From: Lachnospiraceae bacterium
GTDB lineage: Bacteria; Bacillota; Clostridia; Lachnospirales; Lachnospiraceae
Length of the DNA: 64,000 nt
Assembly: GCA_017473115.1 (NCBI GenBank)
Contig: JAFUNC010000012.1
Span: 1 to 64,000 of the forward strand
Direction of reading: 5' to 3'
Of the stretch, positions 16,144 to 25,030 are shown piece by piece. Numbering within the stretch: position 1 is the first letter of the stretch; every line of letters begins with the position of its first letter. The translations under genes were made by a program, and so were the position numbers. The notes beneath the pieces were generated by a model. The model was not told where the DNA came from. It did no database searches and was given only the letters and a program-made list of their open reading frames with translations.

Positions 16144-17745
16144 TTATCTTTCGTGACGGGCATATTTGGGAAGAAGCAAAGGTGATACATCATTTGTTTC
16201 AATGCCTGCTGCCTTTAATTCTTCTGCATATGCTGCAACATGGTCAATATTCATGGTACCCAACTCAACAGTCTTAGCCTTAGCTGCTGCAGCCTTACCT
16301 GCATTACGGCCGAATACAATGATGTCAAGTAATGAATTACCCATCAAACGGTTTCTTCCGTGGATACCTCCAACCGCTTCACCTGCTACAAGCAAGTTAT
16401 CGATTGCCTTGGTAAATCCTTCGCCGCCGATTTCCAAACCACCATTCTGGTAGTGGAGTGTAGGGTAAATCAAAATGGGTTCTTTTCTCATATCGATGTC
16501 GTAGTTTAAGTACATACGAAGCATCGCAGGAATTCTCTTTTCGATGGTTCCGGGTCCGCCGATCATTTCAATCATGGGAGTATCCAACCATACACCGCTT
16601 CCGAGAGGTGTGGTTACACCCTTACCTCTGTCAGAGCATTCACGAATGATAGATGCTGCTGAAACGTCACGTGTCTCAAGGGGATGCATAAATGCTTCAC
16701 CATCCACGTTAACAAGCATTGCGCCAAGAGAACGAACCTTCTCTGTTACCAATGCACCGAAAATCTGTGCAGGGTAAGCAACACCTGTAGGGTGATACTG
16801 GATTGTATCCTGGTATAAAAGGGGTGCACCTGCACGGTATCCCAATACCAAACCGTCAGCAGTAGCGCCGTAGTGGTTTGATGTAGGGAAGTTCTGGTAG
16901 TGAAGACGACCTGCACCACCGGTTGCGATAACTACGGTTTTAGCCTTAGCTACTAAGTAATCGCCGGTTTCCATGTTGAGGAGAACTGCACCTGCAATCT
17001 GTCCCTTCTCATCTTTGATTAATTCAACTGCTGAAGTAAATTCAACAACGGGAATCTGACGGTTGATTACTTCGTCACGAAGTGTACGCATGATTTCCGC
17101 ACCTGAGTAGTCCTTACAAGCATGCATACGCTTTCTTGAAGTACCACCACCGTGTGTAGTAACCATTCTTCCGTCTTCGTCCTTATCGAACATAACGCCT
17201 AATTTATTTAACCACTGGATTGCATCGGGCGCTTCCATAACAAGGCGTCTTAAAAGTTCGGGTCTTGCAGCAAAGTGTCCGCCACCAAAAGCATCAAGAT
17301 AGTGCTGAACGGGTGAATCGTTCTCTTTATCTGCAGCCTGGATACCGCCTTCTGCCATCATGGTGTTGGCATCACCGATACGAAGTTTTGTTACGATCAT
17401 AACGTTTGCACCTGCTTCGTGTGCTTCGATTGCTGCAGAAGAACCTGCACCACCACCACCAATAACGAGTACGTCTACGTCGTAATCAACTTTATTTAAA
17501 TCAACCTTGTCTGTTAAAAGACGGCTGTTTGAGTGAAGAAGGTGTCCTAACTCTGTAGGAACCTTCTGACCCTTGTTGGGTCCGATTTTGATTTCTACAA
17601 ATCCATCTTCTCTATAGTCAGGATGGTAAGCTTTCAGAAGGGTTTCCTTTTCCTCAGCGGTCATACGTCTGGGTTCGGTTTTCATACGTTCTGCTCTTGT
17701 AGCTTCCACCTTTTTAATGGATTCCTGCATTTCTGCTGTAAACAT
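16144..17745 (-). CDS. frdA: Soluble fumarate reductase flavoprotein subunit
   Basis: 533 residues. After an unusual 85-residue N-terminal extension comes an FAD domain (GGGGAG, 96-101). Residues corresponding to the E. coli FrdA active site are all visible: His318 in YHPTG, Arg359 in TRDVS, His431 in HYQNGG and Arg466 in RNRLMGNS. The covalent FAD histidine of FrdA (HTVAAEGG) is replaced by Asn127 (NTMMAEGG), so FAD should be non-covalent. The C-terminal helical domain of classical FrdA is mostly missing. No membrane anchor subunit is encoded nearby. It should reduce fumarate to succinate with electrons from FrdB. Confidence 0.87.
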   Translation of the reverse strand: MFTAEMQESIKKVEATRAERMKTEPRRMTAEEKETLLKAYHPDYREDGFVEIKIGPNKGQKVPTELGHLLHSNSRLLTDKVDLNKVDYDVDVLVIGGGGAGSSAAIEAHEAGANVMIVTKLRIGDANTMMAEGGIQAADKENDSPVQHYLDAFGGGHFAARPELLRRLVMEAPDAIQWLNKLGVMFDKDEDGRMVTTHGGGTSRKRMHACKDYSGAEIMRTLRDEVINRQIPVVEFTSAVELIKDEKGQIAGAVLLNMETGDYLVAKAKTVVIATGGAGRLHYQNFPTSNHYGATADGLVLGYRAGAPLLYQDTIQYHPTGVAYPAQIFGALVTEKVRSLGAMLVNVDGEAFMHPLETRDVSAASIIRECSDRGKGVTTPLGSGVWLDTPMIEMIGGPGTIEKRIPAMLRMYLNYDIDMRKEPILIYPTLHYQNGGLEIGGEGFTKAIDNLLVAGEAVGGIHGRNRLMGNSLLDIIVFGRNAGKAAAAKAKTVELGTMNIDHVAAYAEELKAAGIETNDVSPLLLPKYARHER

Positions 17746-17757
17746 ATTTATCCCTCC

Positions 17758-18432
17758 TTATTTCTCGATTTCTCTTGTGTTGTATAATTCCTTCATCTCT
17801 GTAATGGGCTTCTGCATAATCTGTTCGATTAATTCATCATAAGCACCACTGTTGATTTCCTCAACACGGTTTGCCAAATGCTCTGTTTCGGGAGCAATGT
17901 ACTTACCGGTGAGACGTCTTGCCAAAAGACCAACCATAGGATGAGAAATACCTGCGGGACATCTTGTTGCACAGCATCCACAACTTACACAGTCAAATGA
18001 TTCTTCAGCACACTTCTCAAATTCGCCTCTCTGAGCATATGCAATGTACTGCATAACATTTAAGTCCTGTGTACAAGCCTTTGTACAAGCGTTACATCCG
18101 ATACAACTGTAGATTTCAGGATAAAGTTCCATCATAATCTGCTGTGTAGGTCTGATTTCGTTAATATCATAAGTTCTCTTGTCAGTAGGGAAGAAGGGAA
18201 TGCTTGCTACGTACATACCTTCCTGAACCTGTGTCTGACATGCAAGACAAGTTTTTAATTCGTTCTTACCTTTAATTCTGTAAATAGTTGCGCATGCACC
18301 GCAGAAACCGTGACGGCAGCCACATCCTCTGTTCAAGGTGTAGCCTGCATATTCCATAGCTGTCATGATTGTTAAATCTGCAGGTACGCTGTATTTCTTA
18401 CCAAAAAAGTATACATTTACCATATTTTCCAT
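17758..18432 (-). CDS. frdB: Fumarate reductase iron-sulfur subunit
   Basis: 224 residues. An N-terminal plant-type [2Fe-2S] domain uses the cysteines of CRHGFCGAC (39-47) and CLAC (62-65). A C-terminal domain has two four-cysteine motifs, CIGCNACTKAC (110-120) and CVSCGCCATRCP (148-159). In classical FrdB the last cluster is a [3Fe-4S] site that touches the quinone; here the full four-cysteine set predicts [4Fe-4S], matching the absence of a membrane anchor. It lacks the HdrB-like CCG domain fused to methanogen TfrB, but a separate HdrB is encoded in the operon. It ends 12 bases before frdA. Confidence 0.88.
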   Translation of the reverse strand: MENMVNVYFFGKKYSVPADLTIMTAMEYAGYTLNRGCGCRHGFCGACATIYRIKGKNELKTCLACQTQVQEGMYVASIPFFPTDKRTYDINEIRPTQQIMMELYPEIYSCIGCNACTKACTQDLNVMQYIAYAQRGEFEKCAEESFDCVSCGCCATRCPAGISHPMVGLLARRLTGKYIAPETEHLANRVEEINSGAYDELIEQIMQKPITEMKELYNTREIEK

Positions 18433-18470
18433 TTTGGAATACCAGTCCTTTCGTATTTTATAAAAGCCTC

Positions 18471-19325
18471 TTAATATTCGTTAGGCAGCTCGTCAATCTC
18501 GTCGAAACGGAATACGGGGCCGTCCTTACATACATATTTAGAACCAATGTTACAACGTCCACACTTACCGATACCGCACTTCATACGAAGTTCGAAAGTA
18601 GTGTAAATCTGCTCATCCTGGAAGCCTAATTCCTTAAGACCCTGAAGAACAAACTTAATCATGATAGGCGGTCCGCAGACAAGAACTGTTTTATCTGTAG
18701 AGAATTCCAGTTCTTTTAAGTATGCAGGTACAAAACCTACATGTCCGTCCCAGCCTTCCTGCTCACGGTCAATGGTCAAGTGTACATTCACACCTTCCGT
18801 CTTCATCCACAATTCCTGGATTTCTTTTAACTGAACCAGATCATCTGCGGAACGTGAGCCGTAAAGGATATCGATGGTTCCGTAATTCGCTCTGTTATCA
18901 ATTGCATAATTGATTACGGAACGAAGAGGCGCAAGACCGATACCACCGGCGATGAATAAAAGGTTCTTGCCTTTTAATTCGGTTTCAACCGGGAAATGAT
19001 TTCCGTAAGGTCCTCTTACGGTAATTTCATCACCAACCTGGAGGCTGTGAAGATAATCTGTAAGCTGACCGCATTTTTTGATACTGAACTCCTGGAATTC
19101 CTTATTCGTAGGAGATGATGTAATAGAGAACATTGCCTCACTTACGCCGGGAGCACATAACATTGCACACTGACCGGGCATATGCTCAAATAACTTGCCG
19201 CCTTCGGGAGCGTTTACACGGAAAGTTTTAACATCCGGTGTCTCCTGACGGATATCTGTAATTACATCAACCTTAGGAATCAAAGTGTCCAGTTCATAAT
19301 TGGTATGACAATTGCATTCACACAT
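18471..19325 (-). CDS. FlxA-like FAD/NAD(H)-binding oxidoreductase subunit
   Basis: 284 residues of the ferredoxin-reductase superfamily, close to AsrB, PyrK and hydrogenase gamma subunits. It has an FAD-binding barrel (about 10-115, with the motif SITSSP for flavin), an NAD-binding domain (FIAGGIGLAPLRS near 125) and a C-terminal [2Fe-2S] site (CGIGKCGRCNIG, about 251-262). It should take hydride from NADH and pass single electrons to its partners. Together with the next three genes it makes a FlxABCD set as described for Desulfovibrio. Its ATG overlaps the end of the FlxB gene. Confidence 0.85.
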   Translation of the reverse strand: MCECNCHTNYELDTLIPKVDVITDIRQETPDVKTFRVNAPEGGKLFEHMPGQCAMLCAPGVSEAMFSITSSPTNKEFQEFSIKKCGQLTDYLHSLQVGDEITVRGPYGNHFPVETELKGKNLLFIAGGIGLAPLRSVINYAIDNRANYGTIDILYGSRSADDLVQLKEIQELWMKTEGVNVHLTIDREQEGWDGHVGFVPAYLKELEFSTDKTVLVCGPPIMIKFVLQGLKELGFQDEQIYTTFELRMKCGIGKCGRCNIGSKYVCKDGPVFRFDEIDELPNEY

Positions 19326-20356
19326 TATTCATTACCTCCCTGATTCTCAAAAGCTTTGATTACTTTTACAATGTTTAAGGATGCAGGACACTTATCAACG
19401 CAACGTCCGCAACCTACACATGAGTACATACCGTCATTGTTTGCAGGGAAGTATACTAACTTATGCATAAATCTCTGACGGAATCTCTGCATCTGGCTAT
19501 TACGGTTATTACCATGAGCCATCATTGTAAAATCGGAATACATACATGAATCCCAGCAACGATAACGCTGTACGCCGTGACCTGTATCGTAATCCTTAAT
19601 ATCATAGCACTGGCAGGTAGGACATACGAATGTACATGTACCGCATGCTAAACAAGGCTTATAAAGTTCTTCCCAAACGGGTGATTCGAACTTTTCCATA
19701 AGAACGTCGCCGTTCCAGCCTTCTAATGAAAGGTTAGAGTAAGGAAGTTTTTCAACGATAGCGCGAATTGCTGCCTTCTCTTCTTCTACCTTAGTTTCAT
19801 CTGCATCTACCAATAAGCCTTCAACAGCCTTGGTCAATGCTTCACCCTTTTCTGTAATTGCCTTCCAGTAAAGTTCGCCGTCAATCATCCATGTCGCAAC
19901 ATCAGCAACAGGGTCGGCACAGTCTGTACCGAACACCTTACAGAAACAGGTTTCTTCGGGTTCGTGACAAGCAAGTGCTACGATAGTACCGTGTGCACGT
20001 CTTGCCGCATAAAAAGTATCTACGGGTTCAGCAAGGAATACCTTGTCTAAAACCTCAACCCCCTTCACGTCACAAGCCTTCATACCGAATACAACAAAGT
20101 TCTGTGACTGTAATTCTTCGGGTGTAATTTTAATTTTCTTATCTTCCTTTGTACAGGTGTACAAGTTTTCGCTCTGGGGGAAGAAAGCATCTTTAGCAGA
20201 TTTTACGGTTTTTAATGTGTCCAAATCCACTTCTGCTTCTTCTGTCCAATATGCAAAATTTGTCTGGTTTGCAACTTTTACGGGAAGATATAATTCATTG
20301 GTTTCCGCAATCTTGGAGAATAATGCGGAAAGATTTTCTTTTGCTATCTTAAACAT
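19325..20356 (-). CDS. FlxB-like iron-sulfur electron-transfer subunit (AsrA-like)
   Basis: 343 residues. The N-terminal 220 residues match the AsrA/hydrogenase beta-type domain (FGMKACDVKGVEVLD), with extra cysteines in CHEPEETCFC that probably bind another cluster. The C terminus has two ferredoxin motifs, CLACGTCTFVCPTCQC and CVGCGRCVDKCPAS. It should carry electrons between the FAD subunit and the rest of the complex. It overlaps FlxA by one base and is followed by it directly, which implies fixed stoichiometry. Confidence 0.82.
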   Translation of the reverse strand: MFKIAKENLSALFSKIAETNELYLPVKVANQTNFAYWTEEAEVDLDTLKTVKSAKDAFFPQSENLYTCTKEDKKIKITPEELQSQNFVVFGMKACDVKGVEVLDKVFLAEPVDTFYAARRAHGTIVALACHEPEETCFCKVFGTDCADPVADVATWMIDGELYWKAITEKGEALTKAVEGLLVDADETKVEEEKAAIRAIVEKLPYSNLSLEGWNGDVLMEKFESPVWEELYKPCLACGTCTFVCPTCQCYDIKDYDTGHGVQRYRCWDSCMYSDFTMMAHGNNRNSQMQRFRQRFMHKLVYFPANNDGMYSCVGCGRCVDKCPASLNIVKVIKAFENQGGNE

Positions 20357-20359
20357 ACA

Positions 20360-21334
20360 TTATCTCCTTTCTGTTACGATGCTGGGCTCACAATCTTCAA
20401 ATGTGAAGTTTGTAAGAGGTCCTCTTGCTTCGCTGTCTGCACCTGCCTGGAACTCACCATAAAATTCATTAATATCCTTAATGAACTTACGGTTAAACAA
20501 GTGAAGGGGGATACCCTGAGGACAAACACGGCTGCACTCGCCACAGTCTGTACATCTTCCCGCTACGTGGAATGCACGGATAATGTGGAACATCTTCTCT
20601 TCAAAAGAATCCACATTTGCCTTCTGTGCGGTATCGAACTTAGTACTGTCAAATACACACTTACGGCAACTACATGCAGGACAGACATTTCTGCAGGCAT
20701 TACAACGGATACATTTGCTTAATTCTTTCTGGAAGAATGCAAACTTTTCTTCAGGACTCATTGCTTCGATTTTTTCAACTTCCGCAAATCTTTCTGCGTC
20801 CTTGGTATCCTTTGATTCGCCGATGATTTCATCGTAAATCATATGTTCCTTACCCTTACATACGTGACATCTCTCAAGCATTGCGTCTGCATATGCGCAG
20901 GTCTTTTCTCCGTAAAGAGTCTGGATTGTCAATGTGTCACAAGCGTCAGACATTTCTGCACCGGAGATACTCTGGATACCCTTAATGCCCATTTCTTTTA
21001 ACTTGTCAACATTTAACTTACCCTTGCAGCCTACACCTACAATGTAAGCCTTATCACGGTCTACACGATGTTCCTTAATCAACTGATTAAAACTGTATGT
21101 ATCACAAGGCTTTAAACATACCATGGTCTTGCCTTCCAACTTGGAAGCCTCGATCATGTATTTGCTAAGGTTCGCACCGCAAAATCCGTTATATACGAAA
21201 TTGTCTAATTCTTCAGCGCTAGTGAAGTAAGCCGGTTCAGGATTGTAAGGCAAATCACCGGCTTTCCAGCCAAGTACACGAACTACGGTACCGTCGGCAA
21301 GAAGTTCTTTTGCGCGGTTCACTAATTCTTGCAT
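20360..21334 (-). CDS. FlxC-like iron-sulfur subunit (FrhB-like)
   Basis: 324 residues with a dehydrogenase-beta-like core (residues about 70-200; motifs CLKPCDTYSF and GVGCKGKL) and many cysteines: CHVC near 159, CIRCNACRNVCPACSCRKC (about 213-231) and CTDCGECSRVCPQG (about 265-278). The similarity is to coenzyme F420 hydrogenase beta-type and Flx iron-sulfur proteins. It should be an electron wire. GGAGG lies six bases before the ATG, within the end of the MvhD-like gene, which it overlaps by 13 bases. Confidence 0.8.
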   Translation of the reverse strand: MQELVNRAKELLADGTVVRVLGWKAGDLPYNPEPAYFTSAEELDNFVYNGFCGANLSKYMIEASKLEGKTMVCLKPCDTYSFNQLIKEHRVDRDKAYIVGVGCKGKLNVDKLKEMGIKGIQSISGAEMSDACDTLTIQTLYGEKTCAYADAMLERCHVCKGKEHMIYDEIIGESKDTKDAERFAEVEKIEAMSPEEKFAFFQKELSKCIRCNACRNVCPACSCRKCVFDSTKFDTAQKANVDSFEEKMFHIIRAFHVAGRCTDCGECSRVCPQGIPLHLFNRKFIKDINEFYGEFQAGADSEARGPLTNFTFEDCEPSIVTERR

Positions 21335-21759
21335 CTTAAATCCTCCAATCTTACGTTTTCACCAAGAGAGTGGATTTTCTCTACGAATTCATTCATGGTT
21401 GTAGAGAACTTCACACCTTCTGCGGCAGATACCCATTCAACACGGGTACGGCCGTTTTCCACACCGATATAATCAAGCATGGAGAATAATAATGTCATAC
21501 GTCTTCTTGCGTAGTAATTACCTGTGCTGTAATGGCAGTCTCCGGGGTGGCAACCACACATGATAACGCCATCTGCACCCTTCTGGAATGCACGAAGGAT
21601 GAACATAGGATTTACACGGCATGAACACGGTACACGAATAATTTTAACATCAGCAGGATATGCCAAACGGCTGCTACCTGCAAGGTCAGCACCTGCATAA
21701 CTACACCAGTTACAGCAGAATGCAACAATTTTAGGTCTAAATTCTTTTTCTATCGACAT
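21322..21759 (-). CDS. mvhD: MvhD-like (FlxD) [2Fe-2S] subunit
   Basis: 145 residues from the ATG at 21759, where GGAGGTGG is nine bases upstream; a longer in-frame reading toward 21849 would only extend into hdrA. It has the MvhD cysteine pattern: CCNWCSYAGAD, CSCRVNP and CGCHPGDCHY. In methanogens MvhD links the electron donor to HdrA; in Flx-Hdr complexes FlxD does the same. It starts inside the last codons of hdrA (10-base overlap). Confidence 0.88.
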   Translation of the reverse strand: MSIEKEFRPKIVAFCCNWCSYAGADLAGSSRLAYPADVKIIRVPCSCRVNPMFILRAFQKGADGVIMCGCHPGDCHYSTGNYYARRRMTLLFSMLDYIGVENGRTRVEWVSAAEGVKFSTTMNEFVEKIHSLGENVRLEDLRCKN

Positions 21760-23738
21760 ATCGCATCCACCTCCGCAAGAATCTGTCTGTTTGAGAATCC
21801 CTGAAGGTCCATAGCACCGGAAGGACAAACAACGGTACAAGCACCACAACCCTGACAGAGTGCGTTGTTAACAACTGCAATTCTTCTGTCTTCACGGATA
21901 CCGTGGTCATTTACCTGTTTCACTTCATAAGTGATTGCACCGTAAGGACATACATTAGCACAGGTTGAACATCCGTTACACATAAGTTCGTCAGCCTTTG
22001 CTGTACAAGGGTTGGTCATCAGCTTGTCTTTTGCAAGAAGGCCGATTGCTTTAACCGCAGCAGCACCTGCTTGAGCAACGGTTTCGGGAATATCCTTAGG
22101 TCCCTGACATACACCTGATAAGAATACACCTGCTGTAGGAGATTCTACAGGACGAAGTTTGGGATGTGCCTCTGTAAGGAAGTTATTGGTATCAATACTT
22201 GCTGTAAGCATTGTTGCAATCTTTCTTACGGAAGGGTCGGGCTCGATTGCAGTTGCGAGAACTACCATATCAGCCTCTTTTAAAATCTGCTTATTGTCGA
22301 TTAAGTCTGCGCCCTGTACCAAAAGTTTACCATTGGGAAGAGGAGCAACCTTACCAACCTGACCCTTAATGTAATTTACACCGTATTCTTCAACTGCTCT
22401 TCTGTAGAACTCGTCGAAGTTCTTACCGGGTGTACGAACGTCAATGTAAAATACAGTAACGTTAACATCAGGATACTTATCACGAATCAACATTGCATGC
22501 TTAGCAGTATACATACAGCAGATCTTAGAGCAGTAACTCTTACCTCTGTTGTCTGCACAACGGCTGCCTACACACTGGATGAATACCATCTCCTTGGGAG
22601 CCTTACCGTCAGAAAGACGTTCAAGGTGACCCTTTGTAGGACCTGCAGCATTCATGATACGTTCTAATTCAAGAGAAGTGATAACGTCCTTGCTCTGGCT
22701 GTATGCATATTCATCATACTTATCAAGTTTGATGGTATCAAAACCGGTAGCAACTACGATTGCACCATACTTCTCTGTAATAATTTCATCCTGCTGAGCG
22801 TAATCGATAGCGCCCGCCTGACAAACCTTTTCACATAAACCGCACTTACCGGTCTTGAACTTGATACAAGCATCACGATCAATAACGGGCACGTTCGGAA
22901 TAGCCTGTGCAAAAGGAGTGTAGATTGCACTTCTTGTGTTAAGTCCGCGGTTGAATTCGCTGGGTGCCTTCTTGGAAGGACATTTTTCCTGGCAAACGCC
23001 ACAACCGGTACACTTATTCATATCTACGCTTCTTGCTTTTTTACGGATATCAACAGTAAAATCACCAACGAAACCTGTAACCTTTTCTACTTCGCTATAT
23101 GTATAGATATTAATCTTTTCATGCGCAGAAGCTTCCACCATCTTCGGTGTAAGGATACATGCTGAACAGTCAAGGGTAGGGAATGTCTTGTCTAACTGTG
23201 ACATTCTGCCACCGATACTGGGTGTCTTTTCTACGATATCTACTTCATAGCCTGCGTCTGCAATATCAATTGCAGTCTGGATACCGGCGATACCACCACC
23301 GATAACCAATGCACGCTTGGTTACACGGCTCTCGCCGGGCTGAAGAGGAGCATTTAAGTTAACCTTAGCGATTGCTGCTCTAGCAAGAATAACCGCCTTC
23401 TTGGTTGCCTCTTCCATATCTTTATGTATCCATGAACAATGTTCACGAATATTCGCAATCTCTACCATATAAGGATTTACACCCGCACGTTCTGCAGCCT
23501 TACGGAAAGTTGCTTCATGCATACGGGGTGAACAGGAACATACAACGATACCTGTTAATCCTTTTTCTTTTACTGCTTCGAGAATCTTTGCCTGACCTGC
23601 TTCAGAACACATATACTGGTAATCTTCCGCATGAACAACGCCGGGCTCTAACAGTGCCATTTCAACCACTTTTTTAACATCTACCGTTGCAGCAATATTA
23701 CTACCGCAATGACAGACAAATACACCTATTCTCTGCAC
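21750..23738 (-). CDS. hdrA: Heterodisulfide reductase subunit A (bifurcating flavoprotein)
   Basis: 662 residues, the full-length form. N-terminal cysteine domain (CHCGSN 9-14; CSCSPRMHE 67-75), a thioredoxin-reductase-like FAD domain (GGGIAG 147-152), the HdrA-specific LDCSACILTP (189-198), an inserted ferredoxin domain (CTGCGVCQEKCP near 243 and CGLCEKVC near 305) and a C-terminal ferredoxin domain (CNGCSTCANVCP near 598; CQGCGACTVVCP near 635). In methanogens HdrA splits electron pairs between a low-potential ferredoxin and HdrBC. All parts are present, so bifurcation is possible, though not proven. Confidence 0.93.
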   Translation of the reverse strand: MQRIGVFVCHCGSNIAATVDVKKVVEMALLEPGVVHAEDYQYMCSEAGQAKILEAVKEKGLTGIVVCSCSPRMHEATFRKAAERAGVNPYMVEIANIREHCSWIHKDMEEATKKAVILARAAIAKVNLNAPLQPGESRVTKRALVIGGGIAGIQTAIDIADAGYEVDIVEKTPSIGGRMSQLDKTFPTLDCSACILTPKMVEASAHEKINIYTYSEVEKVTGFVGDFTVDIRKKARSVDMNKCTGCGVCQEKCPSKKAPSEFNRGLNTRSAIYTPFAQAIPNVPVIDRDACIKFKTGKCGLCEKVCQAGAIDYAQQDEIITEKYGAIVVATGFDTIKLDKYDEYAYSQSKDVITSLELERIMNAAGPTKGHLERLSDGKAPKEMVFIQCVGSRCADNRGKSYCSKICCMYTAKHAMLIRDKYPDVNVTVFYIDVRTPGKNFDEFYRRAVEEYGVNYIKGQVGKVAPLPNGKLLVQGADLIDNKQILKEADMVVLATAIEPDPSVRKIATMLTASIDTNNFLTEAHPKLRPVESPTAGVFLSGVCQGPKDIPETVAQAGAAAVKAIGLLAKDKLMTNPCTAKADELMCNGCSTCANVCPYGAITYEVKQVNDHGIREDRRIAVVNNALCQGCGACTVVCPSGAMDLQGFSNRQILAEVDAICR

Positions 23739-23743
23739 GTTTC

Positions 23744-24133
23744 TTACCTCCTGTATCTTCTGAATGCACTAACCAATAACTGCTGAGGCAGATCCGGATC
23801 AAGAAGTTCCGGAATTTCATTGGGTGACAGATAATCCTGTCCCTTCTGACGCACAACAACCTGTCTTGCAGCATCGATTAACTTGCCGGGCTTCACATCT
23901 CTGGGGCAACGTTCCACGCATGCAAAACATGAAAGGCATTTCCATAATGATTTTGAATTCACGAGAGATTCAACATCTTCGTTTACTACATAAGATACAA
24001 ACTGATGAGGTTTGATGTCCATCTCGTTGTAAGAAGGACAAGATGCGGAACACTTACCGCACTTCATACACTTAAGAGGATTCACGCCGCTGATTTCTTT
24101 GATTAATTCAGCCTGCTTTTTAGCCGTATTCAT
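23744..24133 (-). CDS. hdrC: Heterodisulfide reductase subunit C
   Basis: 129 residues, soluble, with two [4Fe-4S] motifs: CMKCGKCSASCP (about 22-33) and CLSCFACVERCP (about 65-76). It relays electrons from HdrA to HdrB. The gene overlaps hdrB by one base and ends five bases before hdrA, so the three subunits are translationally linked. Confidence 0.92.
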   Translation of the reverse strand: MNTAKKQAELIKEISGVNPLKCMKCGKCSASCPSYNEMDIKPHQFVSYVVNEDVESLVNSKSLWKCLSCFACVERCPRDVKPGKLIDAARQVVVRQKGQDYLSPNEIPELLDPDLPQQLLVSAFRRYRR

Positions 24134-24927
24134 TACTTAGCCACCTCCTCTTTTACGCCTAAAGCCTCTGCAAGCAACTCTGTAAAATAAACTACAGGAA
24201 GCTTGTCATTGCCATTTTTCTTTAAATTGTAGAGACACAAAGGACAGGCTGTGATAAGCATCTCTGCTCCCATACCGTCTGCGCTGTCCATAATGCGTTC
24301 GCACATAGACTTAGACATGTCTTTTTCTTTTAAAGAGATATAACCGCCGCAGCATTCATTTCTGTAAGGATATACTACGGGAGTTGCGCCGAGCGCACGG
24401 ATAAAATCTTCGATGATGGTAGGATTTTCAGGATTATCAAATTCCAAAATCTTACCGGGGCGAAGAAGAAGGCAGCCGTAATATGCACCAATCTTCTTAT
24501 CTGTAAGCGGATTCACCACTTTTTCTTTAATCTTGTCGAATCCTACGCGGTCACGGAGCACTTCCAAAAAGTGAAGCACTTCGGTTTCACCTGCATAAGG
24601 TTCTTCCAACTGCATATAGTTGTTGGCTCTGGTACGAATATCATCCACATTCTTCATATCGTCATTTACGCGCTTAATAACATGATGACATGCAGAACAT
24701 AAGGTAACCAGATCCTGGCCCTTTTCTTTTGCCTCATTCAAGGCACGAACTGAAGAAAGCTTGCTTGCGATTTCGTCAGAACCCAAAGGGTATACCCCAC
24801 CACAACACTGCCAGTTCTCGATTTCTTCCAGTTCGAATCCCAAAGCCTTAGCTGAAACTCTTGCATATGCATCCAAGTCTTTTGCCTTGGTTCTAAGGGT
24901 ACATCCCGGATAGTAACTGTACTTCAT
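24133..24927 (-). CDS. hdrB: Heterodisulfide reductase subunit B
   Basis: 264 residues from the ATG at 24927, preceded by AGAAAGGA; the longer in-frame reading lacks a ribosome site. It has two cysteine-rich CCG domains (CCGG at 41-44 with CSACHH, and CCGG near 192 with CPLC), which in HdrB hold the two non-cubane [4Fe-4S] clusters that reduce a disulfide. No CoM/CoB chemistry is expected here, so the acceptor is either another thiol or, as the operon suggests, the FrdB clusters. In methanogen TfrB the same CCG domain is fused to FrdB. Confidence 0.9.
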   Translation of the reverse strand: MKYSYYPGCTLRTKAKDLDAYARVSAKALGFELEEIENWQCCGGVYPLGSDEIASKLSSVRALNEAKEKGQDLVTLCSACHHVIKRVNDDMKNVDDIRTRANNYMQLEEPYAGETEVLHFLEVLRDRVGFDKIKEKVVNPLTDKKIGAYYGCLLLRPGKILEFDNPENPTIIEDFIRALGATPVVYPYRNECCGGYISLKEKDMSKSMCERIMDSADGMGAEMLITACPLCLYNLKKNGNDKLPVVYFTELLAEALGVKEEVAK

Positions 24928-24959
24928 AGTTCTATTGTCCTTTCTCCATAGTTTAATAA

Positions 24960-25015
24960 ACAATTCAGAGCCATACATACGCAAAGAAAAAATCTTGCGA
25001 ATGACTCTGAATTGT
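24960..25015 (-). terminator. Long hairpin between mdh and hdrB
   Basis: ACAATTCAGAG and CTCTGAATTGT (24960-24970 with 25005-25015) enclose a second inner stem (CGCAAG/CTTTGCG). On the minus strand only three T follow directly. It may partly terminate mdh transcripts and set a lower level for the hdr-flx-frd genes, or stabilise the mdh RNA. Confidence 0.5.
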
Positions 25016-25030
25016 ACATATATTTATCTT

